This document shows, in pieces, positions 42,452 through 52,239 of a DNA stretch of 64,000 bases. The number at the start of each line of letters is the position of its first letter. The first letter of the stretch is position 1. A model generated the notes under the pieces. The model saw only the letters and a program-made list of their open reading frames with translations. It had not been told where the DNA came from and did no database searches. The stretch is from Schistocerca nitens (lineage: Eukaryota > Arthropoda > Insecta > Orthoptera > Acrididae): the NCBI RefSeq assembly GCF_023898315.1, contig NC_064614.1, positions 77,528,501 through 77,592,500 of the forward strand. Reading direction: 5' to 3'. The translations under genes and the position numbers were made by a program.

Positions 42452-43470
42452 TTACTGCGACAAATGAAACAAATAAAGGAGAATGTACAAGTGCCACATA
42501 ATTTTATTAGCTTCGTGTATGCCTCTACCATCTGTAGACACTGAAACTAAAGAATTCCACGACAATCCTATATTTTCAACACTTTCTTCAAAAAAAAAAT
42601 GGTTCAAATGGCTCTGAGCACTATGGGACTCAACTGCTGTGGTCATAAGTCCCCTAGAACTTAGAACTACTTAAACCTAACTAACCTAAGGACAGCACAC
42701 AACACCCAGCCATCACGAGGCAGAGAAAATCCCTGACCCCGCCGGGAATCGAACCCGGGAACCCGGGCGTGGGAAGCGAGAACGCTACCGCACGACCACG
42801 AGATGCGGGCACACTTTCTTCAACACTACTTAAAATATCATCTCCGGTTGTAGTGTTCTTCATGGCTACCACATCGAGGAGCTCCTGCCTCACCTGAAGA
42901 TCTCTATTAACACCTCTAATAAATATGGCAAGCTGCGCTGTTCCAGTGATATCAACACTTTCGTCCAGAGCTAGAGAATACGCCATAAAATCTTTACGGA
43001 TATTTGCAAGCTGGCTCTGGACGTCGTCTGCCATGTCCTGTATGTGACGCATAATGGTCATGTTAGATAATGGCACAATCCGAAACTGTTCAACTTGAGA
43101 TGGACACAAATGTTTCGCTGCAACTACCAAACATTCTTTTATTAAATCGCCATCAGTTAAGGGGCGCAGGGATTTTGCTAAAAGCAAAGCAATTTTGTAA
43201 CCCACTCAGAGCTGCCTCAGCTGATTTTTCTTCGTCGTCCAGATCTTCTTCGGATAGCTTCCTTTTAAGTTTAATAACTTCCTGTGCACGATCTGGTCAA
43301 TCACATTTTCCACGTCCGTAGTCTTTCGCGTGGTACGACATATAATGTCGCTGCAAATTAAATTTCCTAAAAGAATTCAGCGTTTTGTGACACGCTAAAC
43401 ATTTCGCAACACCATCTTTTTCTGTAAACAGATACAATTCCTCCCAATGGGGGTTGAACTGCAAAAACAT
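42452..43470 (-). pseudogene. GTF2IRD2-like hAT transposase, truncated
   Basis: The ATG at 43,470 opens MFLQFNPHWEELYLFTEKDG. A zinc-finger-like CLACHKTLNSFRKFNLQRHY and MSYHAKDYG follow, then a stop near 43,300 and EVIKLKRKLSEEDLDDEEKS. A deletion fuses SGLQ-type sequence to [19 protein letters not shown] (43,205 downward), then [39 protein letters not shown] (first catalytic region) and [17 protein letters not shown], where a SINE interrupts. After it, ENIGLSWNSLVSVSTDG is followed by unrelated codons to a stop at 42,452. The rest of the catalytic and dimerisation regions is gone. Family assignment is from memory of GTF2IRD2-like proteins. Confidence 0.9.
42592..42810 (-). repeat. SINE with tRNA-Gly-like head inside the hAT, with TSD
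   Basis: In minus orientation it ends in ACCACGAGATGCGGG, with the B box as GGGAATCGAACCCGGG and the S1 body (CCTAACTAACCTAAGG). A run of As marks its 3' end. The flanks are ACACTTTCTTCAA at 42,579-42,591 and 42,811-42,823, a perfect 13-bp TSD. Confidence 0.97.
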
Positions 43471-44730
43471 GGTTGGGGTTACACAACGGCGACTTCACAT
43501 GATTCTTAACCAGCGAAGTGACTTAAGAGCTGACGGTAGTACTTTAAACGTTACACAGTCGGTGCGAATTCAATAGGCACGCTGCGGCCCTATTCAAACG
43601 TGCGCGCGCATTTCCCCTCCCTCCCCTCCCTCCCTACTCCGCGACCATGCAGCTGCTCGCGAGCACTTGCCGGAGCAGACGCGAGTACTCGCGCTCAAAA
43701 CCGGCCAGTTGTTAAGCCCTGCGTTAGAGTATTCAGTATTCCAAGATCCGCAGTGTCAAGAATGCGCCGCGAATATCAAATTTCAAGCATTACCTCTCAC
43801 CACATACGACCCAGTGGCCGAGAGGAACGGCGTTCGCTTAGTGTTGCCAGTGCTAACAGACAACCAACACTATGCGAAATAGCCGCAAAAATCGAGGTGG
43901 AGCGTACGACGAACGTGTAGCATAGGACAGTGCGGGTAAATTTGACTTTAATGAGCTACGGCAACAGACAAACGACGCCAGTGCCTTTGCTAACAGCACG
44001 ACACCACCTGCTGCGCTGCCCCTGGTATAGTGACCAGATCGGTTGGACCCTAGGCGAGTGGGAAACCGTGGGTTGGTCATATGAGACCCGTTTTCAGTTG
44101 GTAAGAGCTGGTGGGAGAGTTCGAGTGTGGCGCAGACACCACGAAACCATGGACCCAAGTTGTGGCTATGTTTACATGGAATGAACTGGGACCTGTGGGT
44201 AATAGACTACTTGGAGACCTTTTGGAGCCATTCGTGGACCTCACCGTCCGATATAACGGTGGAGTTTTAATGAATGAAAATGCATCTGGGCACCAGGTCA
44301 CAACTGTTTGCGATTGGTCTGATGAATATTCTGGACAATTCGAGCGAATGATCTACCACCCACGTCACCAGACAAGAGTACCATCGAACATTTATGGAGC
44401 ATAATAGAGAGGTAAGTTCGTGCACAGAATCCTGTGCAGGAAACACTTTCGCAATTATGGACGGCTCTACAGGCAGCATGACTCACTATTTTGGAAGGGG
44501 ACATCCAACGACTTGTTGAGTCCAAGACACGTAGAGTTGCTGCACTACTCCAGGCAAAAGGAGATCCGACGCGATTTTACGAGGTAGCCTGACGTTTTTC
44601 ACCTCATTGTACAATCTACCAGGGAACTGCTTGTTGACAATAATAATTCCTTCAGAAAAAATGATAGCATCTATTCAGTGACCACTAGGCTGCCTATTTT
44701 CAATTGGATAATTTTCGTAAGCACTGTATA

Positions 44731-45144
44731 GAAAGAAGAGCACTTTCCACCACATTCCGCTTCCAAGAGGCTTCCGCAGATCTGAGGAAACAAACGTACG
44801 CCCTAAGCGTTCAAAATAGGTTTCTTAATGGCATATATTTTTACACTAGCTGCTTATAATAGTAGAGAAGTTTTTTTCTGAAACGTGTTGTTTTTAAGTA
44901 TACACATTCTCAACTTTTTCCGCGTTTTATTAATTTTGCGTTTGCTTCTGTTCGAAAGATTTTTTCTGTAAACTACTAAAGACTCGTTCCGTGACCAAGT
45001 AGTTTTGACTCACATGAACCAGATACATAAATAAAAAATAAAGTAATTTCTGAAACAAGCAGTTGTATATGTGAACCTGGGGGACTTGTTGGGAAACTAG
45101 ACCGTACTATGACGTACCGAAATTATTTAGAAGTCGTGAGATAC

Positions 45145-45178
<34 letters not shown>

Positions 45179-45819
45179 ACGTGCCATTTTGTGATTATTT
45201 ACCAGATGACAGAAAAACAGCGTAAACTGTGTCCGTGTCTGGTATTGTTTAAGGGCGCGCGTAATGTCAGACAAACGATCTGTTATTGGGGGAAACAGCG
45301 ATGCATAGCAGACGTCCGAATTGTTATAAAAAATTAACTACTGCTCGTATCTGCAAGAGGAGCAAAAATTTTTCTGCCGTATAATTTATGCCAAACAATG
45401 TGTTCAGTCCCGGGTCTAATTTCTTTTGTGCGCAGCGTTCACAAGCAAATAATAAATCATAACAACTTCCGGCTTTATGAAAGAGCAATATTAACACCAC
45501 GTAATGAGCTATTAACTGGGACATGCGGGCACACGCCACTATGCGAAATTTACTGATCGATCAATAGGAATGGGGAGCAAGATGGTGGTTGGAATAATGA
45601 AGTCCAATTTAAAAGCACGTCAACCGCCCCTGTTCATCGAGCCAAAAAAAAAAACTTCAAAGTTGATGTAGCAGCAGATACGAGCACACGGACTGGAAGC
45701 TACGGTTTGAAAATGAAAAATGATAGAAATAGAATTTTTCACTGGTTATGGCGTACGAAAATTACCTTTGTCGCATGGTAATTGTCTTAAGTACCTGAGC
45801 TAAGTTCCAACAGTCTTTC
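44731..45819. other. Unassigned, with a poly(A) run
   Basis: No recognised element. 45,144-45,173 is a nearly pure A tract that could mark the 3' end of an unrecognised retroposon. Confidence 0.4.
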
Positions 45820-45821
45820 TA

Positions 45822-47164
45822 CACTACTGGCCATTAAAATTGCTACGCCACGAAAATAACGTGCTACAAACGCTAAATTTAACCGACAGGAAGAAGCTAA
45901 CGTGATATGCAAATGATTGGCTTTTCAGAGCATTCACACAAGGGTGGCGACACCTACAACGTGCTGACATGACGAAAGTTTCCAACCAGATTCCTCATTC
46001 GCAAACAGCAGTTGACCGGCGTTCCCTGGTGAAACGTTGTTGCGATGCCTCGTGTAAGGAGGAGAAATGCGTACCATCACGTTTCCGACTTTGATAAAAG
46101 TCGGATTGTAGCCAATCACGAGTGCGGTTTATCGTATCGCGACATTGCTGCTCGCGTTGGTCTATAACCAATGACTGTTAGCAGAATATGGAATCGGTGG
46201 CTTCAGGAGGGTACTGCGGAATGCCGTGCTGGATCCCAACGGCCTCGTATCACTAGCAGTCGAAATGACAGGCATCTTATCCGCATGGCTGTAACGGATC
46301 GTGCAGCCACGCCTCGATCCTTGAGTCAACAGATGGGGACGTTTGCAAGACAACAACCATCTGCACTAACAGTTCGACGACGTTTGCAGCAGCAAGGACT
46401 ATCAGCTCGGAGACCATGGCTGCAGTTACCCTTGACGTTGAATCACAGACACGAGCGCCTGCGATGGTGTACTCAACGACGATACTAGTTGCACGAATGG
46501 CAAAACGTCATTTTTTCGGATCAATCCAGGTTGTGTTCACAACATCATGATGGTCGCATCCGTGTTTGGCGACATCGCGGTGAACGCACATTGGAAGTGT
46601 GTATTCGTCATCGCCATACTGGCGTACCACCCGGCGCGATGGTAATGGCGTGCCATTGGTTACACGTCTCGGTCACCTCTTGTTCGCATTGACGGCACTT
46701 TCAATAGTGGACGTTACATTTCATTCGATCCCTGCGAAACCCTACATTTCAGCAGCATAATGCACGACTGCATGTTGCAGGTCGTGTACGGGCCTTTATG
46801 GATACAGAAAATGTTCGACTGCTGCCCTGGCCAGCACATTCTCCAGATCTCTCACGAATTGAAAACGTCGGGTCACTGGTGGCCGAGTAGCTGGCTCGTC
46901 ACAATACGGCAGTCACTTCTCTTGATGAACTGTGGTATCGTGTTGAACGTCACCCAAGCTCTGTGTAACTGAATGCCCAGAAATATCAAGGGCGTTACTA
47001 AAGCCAGATGTGGCTGTTCTGGGTACTGATTTCTCGGGATACATGCACCCAAATTGCGTTAAAATGTAATCACATGTCAGTTCTAGTATAATATATTTGT
47101 CCAATGAATACCCGTTTATCATTTGCATTTCTTGTTGTTGTAGCCATTTTAATGACCAGTAGTT
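45822..47164 (+). mobile_element. Tc1-like element F, copy 2
   Basis: The left TIR is CACTACTGGCCATTAAAATT after TA (45,820-45,821). The right end is CCATTTTAATGACCAGTAGT. It is the same family as 29,006-30,412. It ends a few bases before the next Tc1 element begins at 47,171. Confidence 0.93.
46045..47029 (+). pseudogene. Tc1-like transposase, element F copy 2
   Basis: This copy keeps the ATG (46,045) that copy 1 lost: MPRVRRRNAYHHVSDFDKSR. It has TAA after AARVGL, then PMTVSRIWNRWLQEGTAECR and LTVRRRLQQQGLSARRPWLQ, and TAG after TQRRY. VIFSDQSRLCSQHHDG keeps the first Asp (SDES now SDQS). A deletion of about 30 bases follows RYIS. The second motif reads QQHNARLHV, so the catalytic Asp is now His. 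SPDLSRIENVG keeps the Glu. It has more lesions than copy 1. Confidence 0.9.
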
Positions 47165-47696
47165 TAGGTACATTATATGATCAAATGTATCCGGAAACCA
47201 CTACGTTATGCGAAATTGACCACTAGATGCCACGAGAAGCACACTCGACATTATAAAACGAGGCGGAAAGTATCGTGTTGTCAATAGAAACGCAGTAACA
47301 GCAGAATGAATCGGTCAGGAGGTTTCAAATAATTCAGCTCTCCTAAAGCTACACAAGTTCAATGTTGTGCTGTAATTGTGAAGAGGAAAGGGGAAGAAAA
47401 GTCACAGCTAAACCAAGGCCAGACGTATCTCATGTACTTGCGGCCATCGGCACTCGAGCACTGCGAAGGGTGGTTGTAGAAAATCACCTGAAATAAGTGG
47501 AAATAATCGCTCGTGAGTTCCAGTGGGCTACCAGTGCAGGTAGCACAGTGACTGTGGAGGTTAAAAAAGGGGGGCGTACAATGGTCTTTTAGCTTCCCGT
47601 AAGATACCCATGTCTGTAGTCATTGCGAAGCTCGGGGTTAAGCAAAGAGCGGAGCCACTGGACAGCGACTACTGAAGACGACCAAATCGAGTAATG

Positions 47697-47893
47697 GTTT
47701 AAGTGGCTCTGAGAACTATGCGACTTAACTTCTGTGGTCGTCAGTCCCCCAAGAACTTAGAACTACTTAAACCTAACTAACCTAAGGACATCACACACAT
47801 CCATGCCCGAGGCAGGATTCGAACCTGCGACCGTAGCGGTCGCGCGGCTTCAGACTGTAGCTCCTAGAAGCGCTCGGCCACTCCCGCCGGCTT
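47697..47893 (-). repeat. SINE S1 copy with TSD, in Tc1 element I
   Basis: The S1 body and the B box in GGATTCGAACCTGCGACC are present in minus orientation. The flanks are TCGAGTAATG at 47,687-47,696 and 47,894-47,903, a perfect 10-bp TSD. Confidence 0.95.
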
Positions 47894-48210
47894 TCGAGTA
47901 ATGAATAGGCGGCAATCCGATAGAGGTTTGATTGTAGCGAATGGTTGCGGAACGGTCCGTGCTACAAGCTCCAGTGCCGGCAGTGAAGCACGGAGCTGGG
48001 AGTGATTTTTGTGGTTGGGATATAGCCCCTCGCCGCATGCAGGAAAACCCTAAGCGAGGAGGTAAATTAACATACGAGTGTGGAACTGAAATTGTGGTAA
48101 CTATTTATTCACAACCGATACAAAAGACTTACATGTTTGCACATCTTACTGTCCGTCAAAGTAGTCACTAGCGTTGTGTAGAACCCGTTGCCAGCTATGT
48201 GGAATGCTCA

Positions 48211-49172
48211 CAAGGGAACCTCCCCATCGCACCCTCCTCAGATTTAGTTATAAGTTGGCACAGTGGATAGGCCTTGAAAAACTGAACACAGATCAATTGC
48301 GAAAACAGGAAGAAGTTGTGTGGAACTGTGAAAAAATAAGCAAAATATACAAACTGAGTAGTTCAAGGGAAGATAAGCAACATTAAGGACGTAGGGAACG
48401 CCCTAGCGCCGTGGTCTCGTGGTAACGTGAGCAGCTGCGAAACGAAAGGTCCTTGGTTAAAGTCTTCCATCCAGTGAAAAGTTTAATTTTTTTATTTTCA
48501 GTTTATGTGTCAAACTCTTATGCTTTAATCACTTTTTTGGGAGTGATTACCACATCCACAAGAAAACATAAATCGGGCAAGGTAGAAGAATCTTTTTACC
48601 CATTCGCCAAGTGGACAAGTTAGGTAGGTCGACAACATATTCCTGTCATGTGACGCACATGCCGTCACCAGTGTCGTATAGAATATATCAGATGTGTTTT
48701 CCTGTGGAGGAATCGGTTGACCTATGACCTTGCGATCAAATGTTTTCTGTTCCCATTGGAGAAGCATGTCCTTTCGTCTACTAATCGCACGGTTTTGCGA
48801 TGCGGTCGCAAAACACAGACACTAAACTTATTACAGTGAACAGTGATGTCAATGAACGAACGGACAGATAATAACTATGCAAAAATAAAGAAAGTAAAAT
48901 TTTCAGTCGAGGAAAGACTTGAACCGAGGACTTCTCGTTCTGCAGCTGCTCACGCTACCACGAGACCACGGCGCTCCTAAGCTCACATTGTCCATTATGT
49001 TGCTTATTTGGCCCATGGACTACTCAGTTTGTATATTTTGCTTATTTTTTCACAGTTCCACACAACTTCTTCCTGTTTTCTCAATTGATCTGTGTTCAAT
49101 TTATCAAGGCCTATCCACTGTGCCAGCTTATAACTAAATCTGAGGGGTGTGCGATGGGGAGGTTCCCTTGTC
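48211..49172. mobile_element. Palindromic element with about 280-bp TIRs
   Basis: The ends are ACAAGGGAACCTCCCCATCG and its inverted copy ending TCCCTTGT at 49,172. The arms (about 48,211-48,490 and 48,890-49,172) match well. Each arm includes CGCCGTGGTCTCGTGGTAAC, GCAGCTGCGAAACGA and GGTCCTTGGTT, which look like a tRNA with A and B boxes. The 48,525-48,767 minus frame in the loop has no recognised motif. It is non-autonomous as seen. No clear TSD. Confidence 0.8.
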
Positions 49173-49224
49173 AGTATACCGTTAGCAGGGTCTTTTCTGT
49201 TGATGGTGCGATTGCAGCGGTCTA

Positions 49225-49670
49225 AAGTTATGGTGATTCTCGTGTACGACTGTGATGATGTTATCCTGAGGCACTGCGTTCCTCGACGGCAGACCGTCAA
49301 TGCATAGTATTACTGTTCGTTTTTGGAGCATCACTTACGACCAGCTTTGCGAAAGAAGAGGCGACACTTTCTGCGCAACCGACCCACCATGTTGCAAGAT
49401 AATGGGCAGGCGCAAATGGCGCAAGCTGCGGCTGCTCTGTTCGGTCGATGGGACTGGGAAGTACTGAACCATCCACCATAGTCCCCGAACTTAAGTCCTT
49501 GTGACTTTGATTTGATTCCGAAGATGAAGGAACTGTTCCAGAGATTCGACAGGCAGTAGACTGCTCCATTCGCACCATCAGCAGAACAGGCTCTGCTAAC
49601 GGTAAACTACGCCTTCCACACCGCTGGCAGCGGTTTTTACACAACGCTGGTGACTACCTTGAAGGACATC
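49225..49670 (+). pseudogene. Mariner transposase, C-terminal half
   Basis: The plus strand reads VILRHCVPRRQTVNA, stop, YYCSFLEHHLRPALRKKRRH, then MLQDNGQAQMAQAAAALFGR with the second catalytic Asp, LNHPP-stop-SPNLSPCDFDLIPKMKEL with the third, and AGSGFYTTLVTTLKD at the end. It is in the SETMAR-like mariner style. Stops and the missing N-terminus make it inactive. Confidence 0.85.
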
Positions 49671-50103
49671 AACAGGTGAAAACACGTAACTCTTTTGTAT
49701 CGGTTGTGAATAAATAGTTGCCACTATTTCAGTTCCAACACTCGTAATTTAGAGACTTGTGTACCGCGTAAGTAGGGGAACAGTTAAGGAGACGATGTTT
49801 TTGTCAGCATGACAATGTACGCTGTAGCAAAGCAGTATCTGTAAAGCAATTATTTGTGGACAGTAACATTCCTGAAATGGACTGATCAGAATCCCGACCA
49901 AAACCAAGCGAAAAAACTTTGGGATGTCGTAGAGCGTCTGCTGACCCCAGATTCCAACATCAACTGCCTATTCTGGTTGCTGCTCTTGAGGAAGAATGAG
50001 AGCCATTCCTCCACTGACATTCAGACGCGTGATCGAAAGTGTCTCCGGCACATTTCAAGCGACCTGAAAGGTGAAGAGTGGAGCCACCTCACATTAACGT
50101 CTA

Positions 50104-50306
50104 AAAATGGTTCAGATGGCTCTGAGCACTATGGGACTCAACTGCTGAGGTTATTAGTCCCCTAGAACTTAGAACTAGTTAAACCTAACTAACCTAAGGA
50201 CATCACAAACATCCATGCCCGAGGCAGGATTCGAACCTGCGACCGTAGCGGTCTTGCGGTTCCAGACTGCAGCGCCTTTAACCGCACGGCCACTTCGGCC
50301 GGCTAG
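50104..50306 (-). repeat. SINE S1 copy with TSD, in Tc1 element I
   Basis: A full S1 unit in minus orientation, ending CGGCCACTTCGGCCGG. The flanks are TTAACGTCTA at 50,094-50,103 and 50,307-50,316, a perfect 10-bp TSD. Confidence 0.95.
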
Positions 50307-50550
50307 TTAACGTCTACTAATAGGCATACTTTTGATTATATAGTGTAGATAGTCACTATTCTGTAGCAACATGTACGTATCAGCTTCTTCTCACACCATT
50401 TTAAACGTTACTCTCACACGTCTAGGTGACACAGTTTGCTCGTGCGCTCCTCTGGTGGTTCTACCTCAAATACTATTAAAATTGCGGGCTTTACAGGGGT
50501 CTTTACTTTTGAATACATTAAGGGAGTGACAGTGATCAATGTGTTACAAA

Positions 50551-50771
50551 TATTTACTACTAAAAACAGTCTTGATCACGATTTATTTACTAAGGTGACC
50601 GGTTTCGATCACTGCTCAGGTCATCTTCAGACCATTGAGCAGGAACCTCTTTCTGCTGATTCTCCAGCAGAAAGAGGTTCCTACTCAATGGTCTCAAGAT
50701 GACCATAGCAGGGGTCGAAACCGGTCACCTTAATAAATAAATCGTGATCGAGACTGTTTAGTAGTAAACAT
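50551..50771. mobile_element. Foldback element with about 105-bp arms
   Basis: The arms 50,551-50,658 and 50,665-50,771 are inverted copies around a 6-bp centre (ATTCTC). Each holds AAGGTGACCGGTTTCGA and CATCTT(C/G)AGACCATTGAG. The arm tips contain CTACTAAA(AA)CAGTC. It would fold into a near-perfect hairpin and has no coding capacity. Confidence 0.93.
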
Positions 50772-51189
50772 TGTTTACTGGTTAGCGGGAGTTCTGTATT
50801 GTATCGCAATTGAAATATTTTCGTCTTAATGATATTTGTACCCTGCATAATGACACTCAAATGGAACAGCTTTCAAACCTACAAATCTGGTCACAAGAAA
50901 GCGTAAAAATTTGCCACAACCTTTGTGACGTCCTCCAAGGAAATCCTCCTTGACTCTAATTTTCAGCAAATGACATAACCTTCGTAACTGAAAAACTCAA
51001 ATGAAACATCCCGAGATGTAACAGCATCGTCTGTCACAAGCCACACGGAACATTTGTCATTCGCACGTCTTTCGTATATATCATAACCATAACGGGGCTG
51101 TAACTATCCTTGGGGTACTCCGGAAGTTTGTTTTATACATTAAGATTTCACGCCACTGAAAACATTCTGTTTGATACTGTTTTGTGGGA

Positions 51190-52235
51190 AGTCTTGAATC
51201 CAGTACCGCATCAGATTCAGTATTTCATGAGCTCCTGTTCTGTTCACGGATTAAAAAGGGTATGAGGCAGAGATGCAGTATTTCGCCAATGTTGTTCATT
51301 CTGTACATCAAAGCTGCAATGACGAGAATAAAAGAAAGGTTCAGGAATGGGATTAAAATTCTAAGTGGAAGTGTATCAGTAACAAAATTCGTTGATGGCA
51401 TTGCGATGTTCAGTGGATATGAAGGACAATTACAGAATCTGCTAAATACAATGAACAGTCTAATGAGTACTCATTATAGATAGATAGTAAACCAGAGAGA
51501 AATGAAAATAACTAGGAATGAAATTAGCGATAAAGTTATCAAAATTGGGAACCAAGAAGTAGACGGAATGAAGAATGTCTGTTACCTATGAAGCATAAAC
51601 AAGAATGACACTACAAATCAAACTAGCATGGGTGAGGAGGGAATTCCTGCAGACAGATGTCTGCTAGCCGCAAACGTAGGCTTTCATTTAGGGATGAAAT
51701 TTCTGAGAAAGTGAGTTTGCAGAACATTACTGTACGGTAGTGAATCATTGAGTAGGGAAACCTGCAAAAGAAGAGAATCGAAGCGTTTCATATGTGGTTC
51801 TGTAGAACGATTTTGAAAATTAGGTGGATGGATAAGAAACGTGGAAGTTCACTGCGGAATCGGCTAGGAGAGGAACAAAAAGATGGTTCAAAAATGGTTC
51901 AAAATGGCTCTGAGCACTATGGGACTTAACGTCTGAGGTCATCAGTCCCCTAGAACGTAGAAGTACTTGAATCTAAGTAACCTAAGGACAACACACACAT
52001 CCATGCCCGAGACAGGATTCGAACCTGCGACAGTAGCGGCAAGAAGAAGGGAGAGGATGATAAAACATGTATCATAACACTTCTATGGTGCTTGAGACGG
52101 CTAGTGATGGGAATAACTGTGAGGGGAAGGCAGAGATTGAAATACATCCAACAAATAATTGGGGACGTTGGATACATGTGCTATTATGAGCTTTAGAGAA
52201 ATTCAAGTTGGTCTTCATTTAAAGACTGATGACAA
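51190..52235 (+). mobile_element. LINE-A copy 2, 5'-truncated, with a SINE inside
   Basis: It begins at RT motif B (RQRCSISPMLFILYIKAAMT, about 51,262-51,320). Motif C reads FVDGIAMF, so the FADD catalytic pair is destroyed. NTMNSLMSTHYR-stop and the post-RT region follow in shifting frames. An S1 copy interrupts at 51,893-52,040. The C-terminal region resumes (52,041-52,200) and the 3' end is AAAGACTGATGACAAAAAAG. Confidence 0.83.
51893..52040 (-). repeat. SINE S1 copy, head-truncated, in LINE-A copy 2
   Basis: The body and B box (GGATTCGAACCTGCGACAG) are present, but the 5' head is cut off at CAGTAGCGGC. ATGGTTCAAAA is duplicated at its start (51,882-51,903). No clear TSD. Confidence 0.85.
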
Positions 52236-52239
52236 AAAA

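Larger units (their letters stand above)
42262..43721 (-). mobile_element. hAT element (GTF2IRD2/Charlie-like), internally deleted
   Basis: The TIRs are CAGGGCTTCACAAC (from 42,262) and CAGGGCTTAACAAC (reversed, ending 43,721), one mismatch in 14. The TSD CGTTAGAG is perfect at 42,254-42,261 and 43,722-43,729, the 8-bp length typical of hAT. Length is 1,460 bp including a SINE, so the element lacks most of the catalytic domain. It sits inside a Tc1 coding region. Confidence 0.97.
42171..44589 (+). pseudogene. Tc1-like transposase split by a hAT element
   Basis: The ATG at 42,171 opens MAARVELTELELGTVVGGRR and reads to SDIVR at 42,261. After the hAT (42,262-43,721) and its second TSD copy, the same frame continues VFSIPRSAVSRMRREYQISS and ASANRQPTLCEIAAKIEVER. 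A stop follows TTNV (43,918-43,920), then PLLTARHHLLRCPWYSDQ, WTLGEWETVGWSYETRF (SDET changed to SYET, first Asp lost) and VRVWRRHHETMDPS. Several stops precede DKSTIEHLWSIIER with the Glu, and the end reads RVAALLQAKGDPTRF. A possible outer right TIR is CGTAAGCACTGTATA near 44,720; the left end was not found. Confidence 0.9.
48075..49744 (+). mobile_element. Mariner with about 130-bp TIRs, in Tc1 element I
   Basis: The left arm starts CGAGTGTGGAACTGAAATTG, and the right arm reversed starts CGAGTGTTGGAACTGAAATA. The arms are similar for about 130 bp (48,075-48,205 and 49,612-49,744) and extend into transposase C-terminal codons. TA flanks both ends (48,073-48,074 and 49,745-49,746). The interior is interrupted by a palindromic element, and the transposase 5' half is missing. 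Confidence 0.85.
47310..50100 (+). pseudogene. Tc1-like transposase, element I, fragments
   Basis: The N-terminal part is barely readable around 47,310-47,560 (RALRRVVVENHLK; SAGSTVTVEVKK). KHGAGSDFCGWDIAPRRM (about 47,986-48,040) fits the mid-domain glycine motif. Past the mariner, QHDNVRCSKAVSVKQLFVD (about 49,815-49,860) carries the second Asp, and NPDQNQAKKLWDVVERLLTP (about 49,890-49,950) is the third motif with catalytic Glu replaced by Lys. It is inactive and older than its inserts. Confidence 0.7.
47171..50345 (+). mobile_element. Tc1-like element I, carrying several nested insertions
   Basis: The left end CATTATATGATCAAATGTAT follows TA (47,169-47,170). The right end is ATACTTTTGATTATATAGTG before TA (50,346-50,347), a clear inverted match of about 22 bp. 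Its own sequence remains at 47,171-47,686, 47,904-48,072 and about 49,747-50,345. Between these lie an S1 SINE, a mariner (itself interrupted) and another S1 SINE. Confidence 0.85.
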
